DNA of 64,000 bases from Mangrovimicrobium sp033283385 (GTDB taxonomy: Bacteria > Pseudomonadota > Gammaproteobacteria > Pseudomonadales > Halieaceae): NCBI GenBank assembly GCA_033283385.1, contig JAWMQQ010000002.1, positions 828,682 to 892,681 of the forward strand, read 5' to 3'. Shown in pieces: positions 1-11,235 of this stretch. The translations under genes were made by a program, and so were the position numbers. Numbering within the stretch: position 1 is the first letter of the stretch; each line of letters opens with the position of its first letter. Under the pieces are notes generated by a model. That model had not been told where the DNA came from and ran no database searches. It saw nothing but the letters and a program-made list of their open reading frames with translations.

Positions 1-2
1 CC

Positions 3-398
3 CGCGACGGTTCGGTGGTCGCCGCGGCCCACGCCGGCTGGCGCGGCCTGCTGGCGGGGGTGCTGGAAGCCACCGTCGAGGCCATGGGGTCGCCGGACGA
101 CCTGCTGGCGTGGATGGGGCCGGCCATCGGCCCGAAAGCCTTCGAGGTCGGCCCCGAGGTGCGCGAGGCCTTCCTGCGGGCCGGCGACAGCCCGCGGGCC
201 TTTGCCACCAGCGGCAATGTCGGCCGCTACCTGGCGGACATCTACGGCCTTGCCCGGCAGCGCCTTAGTGCCGCCGGCGTCGCCTGGGTGCACGGCGGCG
301 ACACCTGTACCTTCCGCGACCCGCGGCGCTTTTTCTCCTATCGCCGCGAGGGGAAAACCGGGCGCATGGCGGCCGTGATCTGTATCAATCCTTCCTGA
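3..398 (+). CDS. pgeF: Purine nucleoside phosphorylase / laccase-domain protein, YfiH family (5' end outside window)
   Basis: C-terminal part of a DUF152/YfiH protein; the gene starts before the window and the first complete codon is at base 3. The visible part has the family's AAHAGWRG segment near the start, a GPAIGP motif, and an HGGDTCTF segment followed by FSYRR near the end. These carry the His and Cys residues that bind the metal and the active site in this family. Known members act on purine nucleosides (adenosine phosphorolysis and deamination) and have been linked to peptidoglycan editing. It lies directly upstream of clpB, as in Pseudomonas. The family is secure; the physiological role is known only from family members. 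Confidence 0.93.
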   Translation, partial: RDGSVVAAAHAGWRGLLAGVLEATVEAMGSPDDLLAWMGPAIGPKAFEVGPEVREAFLRAGDSPRAFATSGNVGRYLADIYGLARQRLSAAGVAWVHGGDTCTFRDPRRFFSYRREGKTGRMAAVICINPS

Positions 399-405
399 AA
401 CCCCA

Positions 406-433
406 CTTGAAACAGGGACTTTCGACCGCATAT
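406..433 (+). promoter_or_regulatory. Heat-shock (sigma32) promoter of clpB
   Basis: CTTGAAA at 406-412, a 13-base spacer, then CCGCATAT at 426-433. This is one base from the CCCCATNT -10 consensus and matches the -35 consensus exactly. It lies about 58 bases upstream of the clpB start, just after the pgeF stop. Heat-shock control of clpB is standard in gammaproteobacteria, so both context and sequence agree. Confidence 0.75.
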
Positions 434-490
434 CCCTCCGCATACTGAATTCCCGAGCCCGCGCCGCAGCGGGCAAGACGAGGACGCAAG

Positions 491-3073
<2,583 letters not shown>

Positions 3074-3182
3074 GCCCGGGAATGACCGCTTATCTGGAGA
3101 AAACTGCCATTTATCAGTGATGTATGGCCCATTTTCGGCATACTGCTAGCCTGTAATTCGAATAATCAGGGGGCAGCTGGCC

Positions 3183-3599
3183 ATGGAAACAGGGTCTGCT
3201 TCGCAGCGGGGACAGCGGGGCTTTACGTTAATCGAGTTGATGGTGGTGGTGTCTATCGTGGCGATACTGCTCGCGGTAGCCTTGCCAGCCTACCAGGACC
3301 AGGTCAAGCGCGGGCACCGCTCTGCCGCCAAGTCCGCGTTGCTGGAAGTCGCCAACCGGCAGAGCCAGTTCCTGCTCTCGAACCGCACTTACACCAATGA
3401 TCCCAACGACCTCGGCTACGCCCTGCCGAGCGACGTTTCCGCCTTCTACAACCTGTCCCTGAGCACGGTAAGCGGCTCCGGCGTGCCCCAGTTCCAGATT
3501 ACCCTCACCCCCTTCGGCCCCCAGGCTGACGACGGCTGGATCTCGGTGAACAGCGAGGGTGAAACCAGTTCGCAGTTCGCCGACAAGTGGGAGCGCTGA
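3183..3599 (+). CDS. pilE: Type IV pilin, PilE family
   Basis: 138 aa prepilin-like protein. A short basic leader ends in RG, followed by FTLIELMVVVSIVAILLAVALPAY. This is the class III signal, cleaved by prepilin peptidase (PilD) before the N-methylated Phe; the conserved Glu5 is present. The rest is a soluble headgroup with a Tyr/Asn-rich middle. PilE-type minor pilins join PilV, PilW and PilX in the pilus-priming complex. AGGGGGC precedes the ATG at 3183. The gene opens a six-gene operon, and its TGA overlaps the pilV ATG by one base. In Pseudomonas the homologue is last in the operon; here it is first. Confidence 0.88.
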   Translation: METGSASQRGQRGFTLIELMVVVSIVAILLAVALPAYQDQVKRGHRSAAKSALLEVANRQSQFLLSNRTYTNDPNDLGYALPSDVSAFYNLSLSTVSGSGVPQFQITLTPFGPQADDGWISVNSEGETSSQFADKWER

Positions 3600-4174
3600 T
3601 GCGTATGCGGGGGCCAACACGACAGGGCGGGGCACTGATGATCGAGGTGCTGGTCACCATCGTCATCCTGGTGATCGGCCTGCTCGGCCTGATGCAGCTG
3701 CAGAGCAAGCTGCAGAAATCCGAAGTGGAGTCCTACCAGCGTACCCAGGCATTGATGCTGGCCAAGGACATGGCCGAGCGCATCGCCACCAATCGCGCGA
3801 ATGCCGCCAGTTACCAGATAGGCGACCCGGCTGACGAGACCTCCATTGGCGGGGCAGCCTGCCCCACCGCCGTGGCGACACTGGGCGAGCGCGACCTCAA
3901 GGAGTGGTGCGAGGGGATCAAGGGTGCCGCTGAATTGCAGGGTGCGCAGAACGTGGGCGCCATGATCAACGGCCGCGGCTGCGTCTACTCGCTGGACGGC
4001 GGGCGCGAATACCAGGTGACGGTCGTCTGGCAGGGTCTTACCCCGCTCACCTCGCCGGATGTCATCTGCGGCAAGGAATCACCCAACCCCTACGACAACG
4101 GCGCCGACTGCGTGGACGACAAGTGCCGCCGGGCGGTCTCAACCATCGTGCGCATGGGAACGCTGCCGCCATGA
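3599..4174 (+). CDS. pilV: Type IV pilus modification protein PilV
   Basis: 191 aa minor pilin. The leader ends QGG, followed by ALMIEVLVTIVILVIGLLGL, a prepilin-peptidase site with Glu at +5 and a hydrophobic helix. The GMQLQ-like stretch after the helix and the Cys-containing C-terminal region fit TIGR02523-type PilV proteins. Another ATG exists at 3587, but 3599 is preferred: it overlaps the pilE stop (TGATG), which implies translational coupling, and it gives a leader of usual length. Its stop overlaps the pilW ATG. It is expected in the inner membrane and at the pilus base or tip with PilW, PilX and PilY1. Confidence 0.85.
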   Translation: MRMRGPTRQGGALMIEVLVTIVILVIGLLGLMQLQSKLQKSEVESYQRTQALMLAKDMAERIATNRANAASYQIGDPADETSIGGAACPTAVATLGERDLKEWCEGIKGAAELQGAQNVGAMINGRGCVYSLDGGREYQVTVVWQGLTPLTSPDVICGKESPNPYDNGADCVDDKCRRAVSTIVRMGTLPP

Positions 4175-5346
4175 TGCAATCGCGAAATCACGCCGGCCGC
4201 GGCGTCATCTCCCGCCAGGCGGGCCTCAGCCTCGTCGAGCTCATGATCGCCTCGGCGATCGGCCTCGTGGTGGTGATGGCCCTTTCCCAGTTGTTTGTCG
4301 ATGTCTCGCGCTCCAATAACGAGATGGCCAAGACCAACAGCCAGATCGAGAACGCGCGCTTCAGCCTGCAGATCGTCGAGCAGGACCTCGAGCACGCCGG
4401 GTTCTGGGGGCTGTACGTGCCGGAGTTCGACGATCTCAGCTTTGCGGATACCCCGACGGACCTCCCCGCTGCGATTCCCGATCCCTGCCTGGCTTACAGC
4501 ACCGCCAACTGGACTACGGCGTTCAAGCAGCAACTGATCGGCGTCCCGGTGGAAGTCACCAGCGGCGCGCCGGGCACCTGTGCCGGACTTATCGCCGACC
4601 AGGTGGCGGGAACCGACGTGCTGGTCGTGCGCCACGCCTACACCTGCGAGCCCGGCACCGCCGGGTGCGAGGACGACGGCGCCGCGGGCCGGCTGTATTT
4701 CCAGCCTTCGGTGTGCATCGACGATACCGACCCCTACCTGCTGGACCCCAACGCGATACTGGAGGACAAGGACTGCACGCCCGGCAGCTTTGCGCCCAAA
4801 CGCAAGTTCGTGCAGTCCATTTATTACGTCCGCTCCTGGTTCAGCAATACGCCTTCGAAGGATGGAATTCCCACCCTGGTGCGTTCCGACTTCGACCTGA
4901 GCGGAGGCGCCCTGGCGCAGCAGCCCGCGCAGGCGCTGGTCGAGGGCATCGAGGGGTTCCGCGTGGAACTGGGCGTCGACGACGTCAGTGAGCCCTATAC
5001 CGGCTTTCCCAACGGGAGCGCGGCGGACCCCAACGACGCGGTCGCCTGGCTGGACCCGGACAACTGGGACGTGGCGACCAACCGCGGCGACGGCTCGCCG
5101 GACGGTGCCTTCGTGCACTGCCCCGACGCCGGCGGCTGTACCGTGGCCCAGCTGATCAACACGGTGGCCGCCAAGGTCTACGTGCTGGCGAGAACCAACC
5201 AGCCCACCAACGGTTACACGGACACCAAGACCTACCAGCTTGGTAACGGCGCGGCCCTGGGGCCCTACAACGACGGGTACAAGCGGCACGTGTTCAGTTC
5301 GACGGTGCGCCTTGTGAATATTTCCAGCCGGAGGGAGACGCCGTGA
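4171..5346 (+). CDS. pilW: Type IV pilus assembly minor pilin PilW
   Basis: 391 aa. The leader ends QAG, followed by LSLVELMIASAIGLVVVMALSQLF, a type IV prepilin cleavage and methylation site with a hydrophobic helix. It continues with the RSNNEMAKTNSQIENARFSLQ amphipathic stretch and EQDLEHAGFWG, a conserved PilW signature. The large Cys-containing head domain suits a pilus-tip pseudopilin. The start at 4171 forms an ATGA overlap with the pilV stop; an upstream in-frame ATG at 4123 would put 16 extra residues before the leader and is not used. The stop overlaps the pilX GTG. Confidence 0.87.
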   Translation: MMQSRNHAGRGVISRQAGLSLVELMIASAIGLVVVMALSQLFVDVSRSNNEMAKTNSQIENARFSLQIVEQDLEHAGFWGLYVPEFDDLSFADTPTDLPAAIPDPCLAYSTANWTTAFKQQLIGVPVEVTSGAPGTCAGLIADQVAGTDVLVVRHAYTCEPGTAGCEDDGAAGRLYFQPSVCIDDTDPYLLDPNAILEDKDCTPGSFAPKRKFVQSIYYVRSWFSNTPSKDGIPTLVRSDFDLSGGALAQQPAQALVEGIEGFRVELGVDDVSEPYTGFPNGSAADPNDAVAWLDPDNWDVATNRGDGSPDGAFVHCPDAGGCTVAQLINTVAAKVYVLARTNQPTNGYTDTKTYQLGNGAALGPYNDGYKRHVFSSTVRLVNISSRRETP

Positions 5347-5831
5347 GCAAATCTTTCCACCAGCGCCGCAAGCAGCGCGGCGTGGCGACCATCGTCATGG
5401 CCATGATCATGCTGCTGCTGATCACCCTGCTGGTGCTGTCGGCCTTCTCGATGAGCACGCTCAACCTCAAGGCGGTGGGCAATATGCAGACGCGTGCGGA
5501 GGCGACATCCGCGGCGGAAAAACTGATCGAAAAGACCATCGACGGCACCTTCTGGAACCCCGCGCTTGCGCAGAACGCGACCTATGACATGGGCGGCGTC
5601 AACTACAACGTCGACCTGGTTGCGCCGGTCTGCATGCGCGCGTCCAAGGCCAACCTGAAAACGGCCAGCACCGTAAAGCTGACCGGCTTCTCGGCATCCT
5701 CGGCCTGGAACACCATCTGGCTGCTGGACGCCACGGCGACCAGCACGGTGACGGGCGCGAGAATACGGGTGCGCCAGGGTGTCCGGGTGTTGATGTCCGA
5801 GGCGGACAAGATCGCCTATTGCGGTGCTTGA
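5343..5831 (+). CDS. pilX: Type IV pilus assembly protein PilX
   Basis: 162 aa, GTG start overlapping the pilW stop (GTGA). The N-terminus is basic and Arg/Lys-rich, then GVATIVMAMIMLLLITLLVLSAF, the hydrophobic helix typical of PilX/PilX_N. These proteins lack the canonical Glu5 and act like GspK-type tip pseudopilins. The middle ('MQTRAEATSAAEKLIEKTIDGTFWNP') matches the family pattern of an Ala/Glu-rich helix. It probably stabilises the PilV/PilW/PilE priming complex. The pilY1 start lies 40 bases past its stop. Confidence 0.82.
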   Translation: MSKSFHQRRKQRGVATIVMAMIMLLLITLLVLSAFSMSTLNLKAVGNMQTRAEATSAAEKLIEKTIDGTFWNPALAQNATYDMGGVNYNVDLVAPVCMRASKANLKTASTVKLTGFSASSAWNTIWLLDATATSTVTGARIRVRQGVRVLMSEADKIAYCGA

Positions 5832-5871
5832 CGCGAATTTGGCTGGCCGCGGTCCGGCCAGGGAGTCTGTG

Positions 5872-8800
5872 ATGAAATTGAAAATATTCGCATTCAGTTT
5901 GTTCGTGGCGGTGCTGGCGCAGTCGGCACCGGTATCGGCTGAAGACATCGACCTGTTCGTCGGGCGCAGCACGGATACAACCGAGGCGCCGAACGTGTTG
6001 CTGGTGCTGGACAACACCGGTAACTGGGGCCCCGTTTCCAAGTTCGACGCGCAGCGCGCCGCCCTGGTCAAGGTGCTGAAATCCGTCGATGCCGACAACC
6101 TGGCCGTCAACGTGGGCCTGATGATGTACACCGAGACCAGCAGCGACGACACCGGCCCCGATGGCGGTTACGTGCGCGCCGCCATCCGGCCGCTGGGTTC
6201 CACGCTGGACGAGTTGATCCAGCTGATCGGCGATCCGAACAATCCCGATCCCACCCTGCGCAACGGCCTGGATGTCACCGTCGACCGTTCGAACAGCGGC
6301 AAGTCCGGCAAGACCATGGCCGAGGCCTATCTCTATTTCTCCGGCGGGCAGCCCTACTCGGGCAACAAGAAGGCGAAGACCGACTTCGAGCACAATGCCT
6401 ACGTCAATTCGAATAGCACCTGCTGCAGCGATTCCTATCCCATCTGGGATTTGCCGGACAACGCGCTGCTGGGCGCCGATGCGGTGGCTGCGAAGATGTC
6501 CAACGTCTACAACGGGCCCTACGACCCCAACACCTGTGCGGAGAACTTCATTATCTTCATCGGCAACGGGCCGGCGCAGGATTCCTCGGCGGACAATACC
6601 GAGGCGCGCAACCTGCTCCTTGCCCAGCCGAACGTGGGGTCCTACGCGTCCAGTGGCGGACCCACATTTGAATTGAACCCCTCCGGCTCCGAGGACAACC
6701 TCGCGGACGAGTGGGCCTACTATATGAACAAGGACGCGCCGGTGAAGGTGTCGACCTATGCGATTGACGTGAACATCGTCAACAATGCGAGCCAGTGCGG
6801 CAATAACGCCAACGGCGGTTGGAGCGAGCTGATGAAGAGCATGTCGGCGACGCATGGCGGTGGCAACTACTACAACCTCTGCTCCACCGCTTTCGATCCC
6901 AACAGTTTTGCGCTGAGCCTCGAGGACGCGTTCCGTGGCATCCTGTCGCGCAACTCGGTGTTCGCCTCGGTGGCACTGCCCGCCGCCGCGAACCAGCAGA
7001 GTACCTTCCTCAACCAGGTGTTCGTGGGTATGTTCCGCCCCGACGCCAAGGGTCTGCCGCGCTGGGCGGGCAACCTCAAGCAGTACAAGATCGGCCTGCT
7101 CGGCGGCTCCGACCTGCAGACCGTCGACGCCGATGGCGTACCACTCATCGATACCACCAACACCGAGAATGGCGGCTTCGTACAGGGTTGTGCCCGCAGT
7201 TTCTGGACGCCGACGGTAGCGGATACCTATTGGTCCTACCTGCTCAGCGACGGGGATGCGGACAACGATCCGGTGCAGAACTGCGTGAGCGCGGCCGCGG
7301 TGTCCAACACCCCGGATGGCAACATCGTGGAAAAGGGTGCGCAGGCCTACGTGCTGCGTAGCACCGGCCCCGGAAGCCGTAACGTACTGACCTGCGACAA
7401 GGACCTTGCCACCTGCAACAGCACCGGTGCAGGGACGGGATTGATCGACTTTGCCACCACCAACACCGATATCGACATGGCGACGCTCGATGCCAATGAC
7501 GCCACCGACCGTGATGAAATGATCTCGTGGGCCATCGGTTACGACGTCGACGACGAGGATGCCGACGGCACCACCAACGAGATGCGTCCTTCGGTGCACG
7601 CGGACGTGGTGCACTCACAGCCCGTGGCCATGGACTACGCCGGCGATCCCAACAATCCGCAGGTCGTCGTATTCTACGGCGCCAACGACGGCATGTTGCG
7701 GGCGATCAACGGTAACCAGAGCGGCACACAGGGATCCACGATTGCCGGCAACGAATTCTGGGCCTTCATGCCGCCGGAGTTCTTCAGCAAGATCAGGCGC
7801 CAGCGGGTCAATACCGAGTACATCAAGTTCCCGGCCTCCGGACCGACCGAGGGTATGGGCAGTCCCGGCACCGAGAAGGATTACGGCATGGACGGCCCGC
7901 TCTCGGCCTACGAGCTCGACACGAACGGCGACGCTGTGGTCGACAAGCGCCTGCTGTTTGCCGGCATGCGCCGTGGCGGCAGGATGCTCTACTCTTTCGA
8001 TATCACCACCAAGGACGCGCCGGCGCTCAACTGGAAAATCGGCTGCCCGAACGCAACAGGCGGCACCGGTTGTACCTTTGACGACTCGGACACCGACACC
8101 GTCAGTGACTGGGCGGTACTGGGTGAATCCTGGTCGAAAATGAACCTGACTTACGCTGCCGGGTACGACCCCGACAGCGACAGCATCCTGGACCCGATCA
8201 TCATCATGGGTGGCGGATACGATCCCTGCGAGGACGACGATAACGGTACGACTGCCGACAACTCCTGCGCCAGCCCGCACGTCAAGATCGGCAATCGCAT
8301 CTACGTGATCGACGCGGTCAGCGGCGATATTCTCAAGTACTTCGACACCGACCGCAGTGTTCCCGGCGACGTGACCCTGGTGCCTGTCTCCGACAACAAC
8401 CCGAATCTCCGCTTTGCCTACGCGGCGGACACCGGCGGCAATATCTACCGGATTTCCGGTGGTGTGAGCAACGATCCCAACGACATCGTACCCATTGGCA
8501 CCAATGCGCCGGATACCTGGGTGATGACCAAGATCGCCTCGCTCGGTTGCAACACGGTTGCCAGCTGCACGAACAATCGCAAGTTCCTGTTCGGCCCGGA
8601 CGTGATCCGCATTCCCGATACGACCGACGTCTTCGGTGTGCTGCTCGGCTCCGGTGACCGCGAGAAGCCGCTGACGGATTACAGCGCCACTACCGCGGTG
8701 CAGAACTACTTCTACTTCCTGGTGGATTCTCCCCTGCAACCCGCATGGCTGGACGATTCCGCCAACTCGGAATACTCCTGCAGCAACACTGACCTGGTGT

Positions 8801-9234
8801 GCATGGATACATTGACCACGGTCGCAACCGGCGCTGCCTACGATCCCACCACGGTGATCGACCAGTGGGGCTGGAAGCTGCCGATGCGCAGCCAGGAACA
8901 GGTGGTGACCGGCGCCATCACGCTGGATAACATCGTGAATTTCAGCACCCATATCCCGGCACAGGCGGGCGCCTGCGCGGCGCAATACGGTACCGCAACC
9001 GCCTACCAGGTGAACTACGCCAACGCCAACGGCGACACCATCGAGTACCTCGGCGGCGGCCTGGTGCCGACGCCTGTGGCCGGTAAAGTGCTTATCGACG
9101 GCGAGCCCTACAAGTTCTGTATGGGTTGCGGCGACGAGGGCTCTCCCATCGGCACCGGCAAGGTCGGTGGCGGTATCACCTGGACCCAGCCGCGCAGCCG
9201 CGTATTCTGGAATATCGATAAGGTCCCGGACTAG
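5872..9234 (+). CDS. pilY1: Type IV pilus tip adhesin / assembly factor PilY1
   Basis: 1120 aa secreted protein with an N-terminal signal peptide (KLKIFAFSLFVAVLAQSAPVSA). The N-terminal half is von Willebrand factor A-like, with NVLLVLDNTGNWG near residue 43 and a GGNYYNLCS region. The C-terminal half is a Neisseria PilC-type beta-propeller, with FYGANDGMLRAING, an acidic calcium-loop-like DTNGDAVVD segment near residue 682, and GMRRGGRMLYSFD. It acts at the pilus tip, and in Pseudomonas it also signals surface contact. ATG at 5872 has a GGGAG upstream and gives a clean signal peptide; an in-frame TTG at 5824 would add 16 residues. The Ser positions of a classical DxSxS metal site are not kept. 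Confidence 0.92.
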   Translation: MKLKIFAFSLFVAVLAQSAPVSAEDIDLFVGRSTDTTEAPNVLLVLDNTGNWGPVSKFDAQRAALVKVLKSVDADNLAVNVGLMMYTETSSDDTGPDGGYVRAAIRPLGSTLDELIQLIGDPNNPDPTLRNGLDVTVDRSNSGKSGKTMAEAYLYFSGGQPYSGNKKAKTDFEHNAYVNSNSTCCSDSYPIWDLPDNALLGADAVAAKMSNVYNGPYDPNTCAENFIIFIGNGPAQDSSADNTEARNLLLAQPNVGSYASSGGPTFELNPSGSEDNLADEWAYYMNKDAPVKVSTYAIDVNIVNNASQCGNNANGGWSELMKSMSATHGGGNYYNLCSTAFDPNSFALSLEDAFRGILSRNSVFASVALPAAANQQSTFLNQVFVGMFRPDAKGLPRWAGNLKQYKIGLLGGSDLQTVDADGVPLIDTTNTENGGFVQGCARSFWTPTVADTYWSYLLSDGDADNDPVQNCVSAAAVSNTPDGNIVEKGAQAYVLRSTGPGSRNVLTCDKDLATCNSTGAGTGLIDFATTNTDIDMATLDANDATDRDEMISWAIGYDVDDEDADGTTNEMRPSVHADVVHSQPVAMDYAGDPNNPQVVVFYGANDGMLRAINGNQSGTQGSTIAGNEFWAFMPPEFFSKIRRQRVNTEYIKFPASGPTEGMGSPGTEKDYGMDGPLSAYELDTNGDAVVDKRLLFAGMRRGGRMLYSFDITTKDAPALNWKIGCPNATGGTGCTFDDSDTDTVSDWAVLGESWSKMNLTYAAGYDPDSDSILDPIIIMGGGYDPCEDDDNGTTADNSCASPHVKIGNRIYVIDAVSGDILKYFDTDRSVPGDVTLVPVSDNNPNLRFAYAADTGGNIYRISGGVSNDPNDIVPIGTNAPDTWVMTKIASLGCNTVASCTNNRKFLFGPDVIRIPDTTDVFGVLLGSGDREKPLTDYSATTAVQNYFYFLVDSPLQPAWLDDSANSEYSCSNTDLVCMDTLTTVATGAAYDPTTVIDQWGWKLPMRSQEQVVTGAITLDNIVNFSTHIPAQAGACAAQYGTATAYQVNYANANGDTIEYLGGGLVPTPVAGKVLIDGEPYKFCMGCGDEGSPIGTGKVGGGITWTQPRSRVFWNIDKVPD

Positions 9235-9236
9235 CC

Positions 9237-9779
9237 ATGCTCAGGATGATACGAATGACAGGACGGCAGCCGCGGCCACGCGGCCGGATGCGGGGTTTCA
9301 CGCTCACCGAGTTGATGATCGTGCTGATGATCATCGCCATCATCGCGGCCATCGCGGTACCGGGTTTCTCGACGCTGATGCAGCGGACGCGGCTTAAAAC
9401 CTACGCCAACGAACTGGTGAGCAGTGTCTACCTCGCGCGCAGCGAGGCGATCAAGCGCGATGCCACCGTGCGCCTGTGCGCGAGCAGCAATGGCAGCAGT
9501 TGCAACGGCGCGGGCAGTTGGCAGCAGGGCTGGATCGTGATCGACCCCAACGATACGGTGATCCGTCACCAGGACTCGATGCAGCCGGGATTCGTGATGT
9601 TCGAGCTGTCCAGCGCGGGATTCGAGACGATGGAATTCAATCCCTCGGGCATCGCCAGCGCGGTGGCGAATTTCAAGATCTGCCAACAGTCGCCGACCGA
9701 GGGTATCGAGGAAAAGCGGGTTGCTATCTCGTTGTCCGGGCGTCCCCGGGTGGATACGCTAACGACGGGTTGCCCCTGA
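9237..9779 (+). CDS. fimT: GspH/FimT-type minor pilin
   Basis: 180 aa pseudopilin. The leader ends RMRG, then FTLTELMIVLMIIAIIAAIAVPGF, with Glu5 and Pro22 as in canonical type IV pilins. The 'ANELVSSVYLARSEAIKRDATVRLC' stretch is the GspH/FimT/FimU signature. Two Cys in the middle (CASSNGSSC) and a terminal Cys could form disulfides. It begins two bases after the pilY1 stop, so it belongs to the same operon. FimT and FimU cannot be told apart from this sequence alone, so the symbol is a best guess. Confidence 0.8.
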   Translation: MLRMIRMTGRQPRPRGRMRGFTLTELMIVLMIIAIIAAIAVPGFSTLMQRTRLKTYANELVSSVYLARSEAIKRDATVRLCASSNGSSCNGAGSWQQGWIVIDPNDTVIRHQDSMQPGFVMFELSSAGFETMEFNPSGIASAVANFKICQQSPTEGIEEKRVAISLSGRPRVDTLTTGCP

Positions 9780-9791
9780 TCGCTCCCTGGC

Positions 9792-10253
9792 TCAGGGGCA
9801 GTAGACCTTGACCTGCGCCTCGGTCTTGGCGCGCTCTACCAGGATTTCCTCGTCGCTGAGGAAGCGCAATTCTCCCTGCTTGTCGCGCACCTGCACCTTC
9901 TGGTCGCCGCTGAGAGTCTCGAGGTCCGTCTTCGCGCGCTCGCACAATTCGGGGTTTTTCTTGCTGCGCTTGGCCTCGCCGTCATCGACCTGGGTGAATT
10001 CGTTACCCACGGAGGGCTCCACCGTCGCGGGCACCGCGCCTTCGCTGCCGGGTACGACCCGTTTCAACCCGGTACCGGATTTGACTACCTCGTAGTCGGT
10101 GCCGGCGGGCGGCGGTCGGTCGCTGTACACTTCAGAGCCCCGTTCGTTGGTCCAGCGGTACTGGGCTTCACCGGCGATTGCCGTACCCGGCACACAGGTC
10201 GCCAGGCAAAAACCGCCGGCAGCGAACAGGACCTGCCATTTTCGAGCTGCCAT
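9792..10253 (-). CDS. DUF4124 domain-containing exported protein
   Basis: 153 aa. The N-terminal signal peptide is followed by YRWTNERGSEVYSDRPP, the DUF4124 core ('Y.W.D..G...YSD.PP'). The C-terminal half is polar and charged, with KNPELCERAKTDLETL and a final Cys. The ATG at 10253 is chosen over one eight codons upstream because GGAGG sits seven bases before it. Function is unknown; DUF4124 proteins are periplasmic and common beside pilus operons. It is transcribed convergently with fimT and lies downstream of a paralogue. Confidence 0.75.
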   Translation of the reverse strand: MAARKWQVLFAAGGFCLATCVPGTAIAGEAQYRWTNERGSEVYSDRPPPAGTDYEVVKSGTGLKRVVPGSEGAVPATVEPSVGNEFTQVDDGEAKRSKKNPELCERAKTDLETLSGDQKVQVRDKQGELRFLSDEEILVERAKTEAQVKVYCP

Positions 10254-10273
10254 AACTATTCCTCCGCGCACAC

Positions 10274-10735
10274 TCAATCGCAGTGCGCCTTGATCACGTC
10301 CAGGTTCTGCTGTCGTTGCTGCTCGCGCTCCTCGTCGGTGAGGTAGTGCAATTCACCGTCCTTGCCGGGCATGCGGATGCGTGGGGCGCTTTCGATAACC
10401 TTGAGATTTTCACGGGCAGCCTTGCAGTAGTCCGGGTTTTTCTCGTACACCGTGCTCTTGGATGCGGGTTCGGGCTCTTCGGCTTTCGTGTTGCTCGCGG
10501 CCGCGGGCCTGGACTGCGCCGCCGGCGCCGGGGCAGTTTCCTCGTCCACGTTGTGAACCAGGCTGGAACTGGTGGAGATCGTCTCGTACTGGATGCCGGT
10601 TTCCGGCGGACGGTCGGAGACCACCATATGCCCGTCGGCGTCCTTCCAGCGGTACAGGTTGCCGGCCTGGACTGCCTGGATTCCCACAAGACACAGGGCG
10701 GCGAGTGCCGCGGCCCTGGCAAAACCTGTTTTCAC
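10274..10735 (-). CDS. DUF4124 domain-containing exported protein (paralogue)
   Basis: 153 aa, GTG start with AGGGGC upstream. The signal peptide (ARAAALAALCLVGIQAVQA) is followed by LYRWKDADGHMVVSDRPPE, the DUF4124 domain. An Ala/Pro-rich linker leads to a C-terminal module (KNPDYCKAARENLKVIE, then DGELHYLTDEEREQQRQ) that matches the same module in the neighbouring gene. The two genes are therefore a tandem duplication, probably one transcript on the minus strand. Role unknown. Confidence 0.78.
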   Translation of the reverse strand: MKTGFARAAALAALCLVGIQAVQAGNLYRWKDADGHMVVSDRPPETGIQYETISTSSSLVHNVDEETAPAPAAQSRPAAASNTKAEEPEPASKSTVYEKNPDYCKAARENLKVIESAPRIRMPGKDGELHYLTDEEREQQRQQNLDVIKAHCD

Positions 10736-11235
10736 GCTATAAGCCCCTAATTTTTATGGGAATCCCGAGTATAAGACGATTGCAATAGTGCGCAAACCAG
10801 AAGCTCGGGAAAAGTGCCGATTACTCACGTATCGGTGCTGCACCCGGTTGACATTGCGCCGCCCCGGGCATAGATTGCCCGGGTCTTGCAAGTGGCAACG
10901 GCTAACGTCGAGTACCCTCGGCCTCTGGCCCACTGTGCTGATCCGATTATTCAGTACAGCTGCCTGCGAGTCCCGTAGTCGTCCGGCACCGCATGGGTCC
11001 GGTCGATGGCCAGACACTGCGCTACCCCGCAGGGCGACCGATACACGGGTTCGTGATCGATATTCCCTGAGGAGCCTCTCTCCCGGGGGCAGGTCGCGAA
11101 GTGTATCCAGGTCGACAAGGGGGTGGCGTGGCCAGCCGGGTGCCGGTTCCAGGTATCCGTTCTCGCTTCGTCCACACAATGACTGGAATGTGCCGGTGAG
11201 GGTTACGCATCGGGCACTTTCGAAGGAGTATTGCT
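10736..11235 (+). other. 500-base intergenic region: ilvI leader
   Basis: No gene seen. A sigma70 promoter lies at 10848-10876 facing ilvI, leaving a transcribed leader of roughly 350 bases. I looked for a branched-chain-rich leader peptide followed by a terminator hairpin and saw neither clearly. Short open frames here have no ribosome binding site or family match. AAGGAG at 11223-11228 is the ilvI ribosome binding site. Confidence 0.5.
10848..10876 (+). promoter_or_regulatory. Sigma70 promoter upstream of ilvI
   Basis: Perfect -35 TTGACA at 10848-10853, 17-base spacer, -10 TAGATT at 10871-10876 (one mismatch to TATAAT). It points toward ilvIH, with no other gene between. Start of transcription would be near 10884. 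Confidence 0.65.

Noticed and set aside
3125..3140. Possible sigma54 promoter before pilE (TGGC...GGCA at -24/-12 spacing)
   Set aside because: GG and GC spacing fits, but the rest of both elements departs from consensus; too weak to list as a feature.
4090..8985. Long minus-strand frames opposite pilW and pilY1 (up to 671 aa)
   Set aside because: Antisense shadows rich in Gly/Arg/Val; no ribosome binding site or motif, while the plus-strand genes have clear families.
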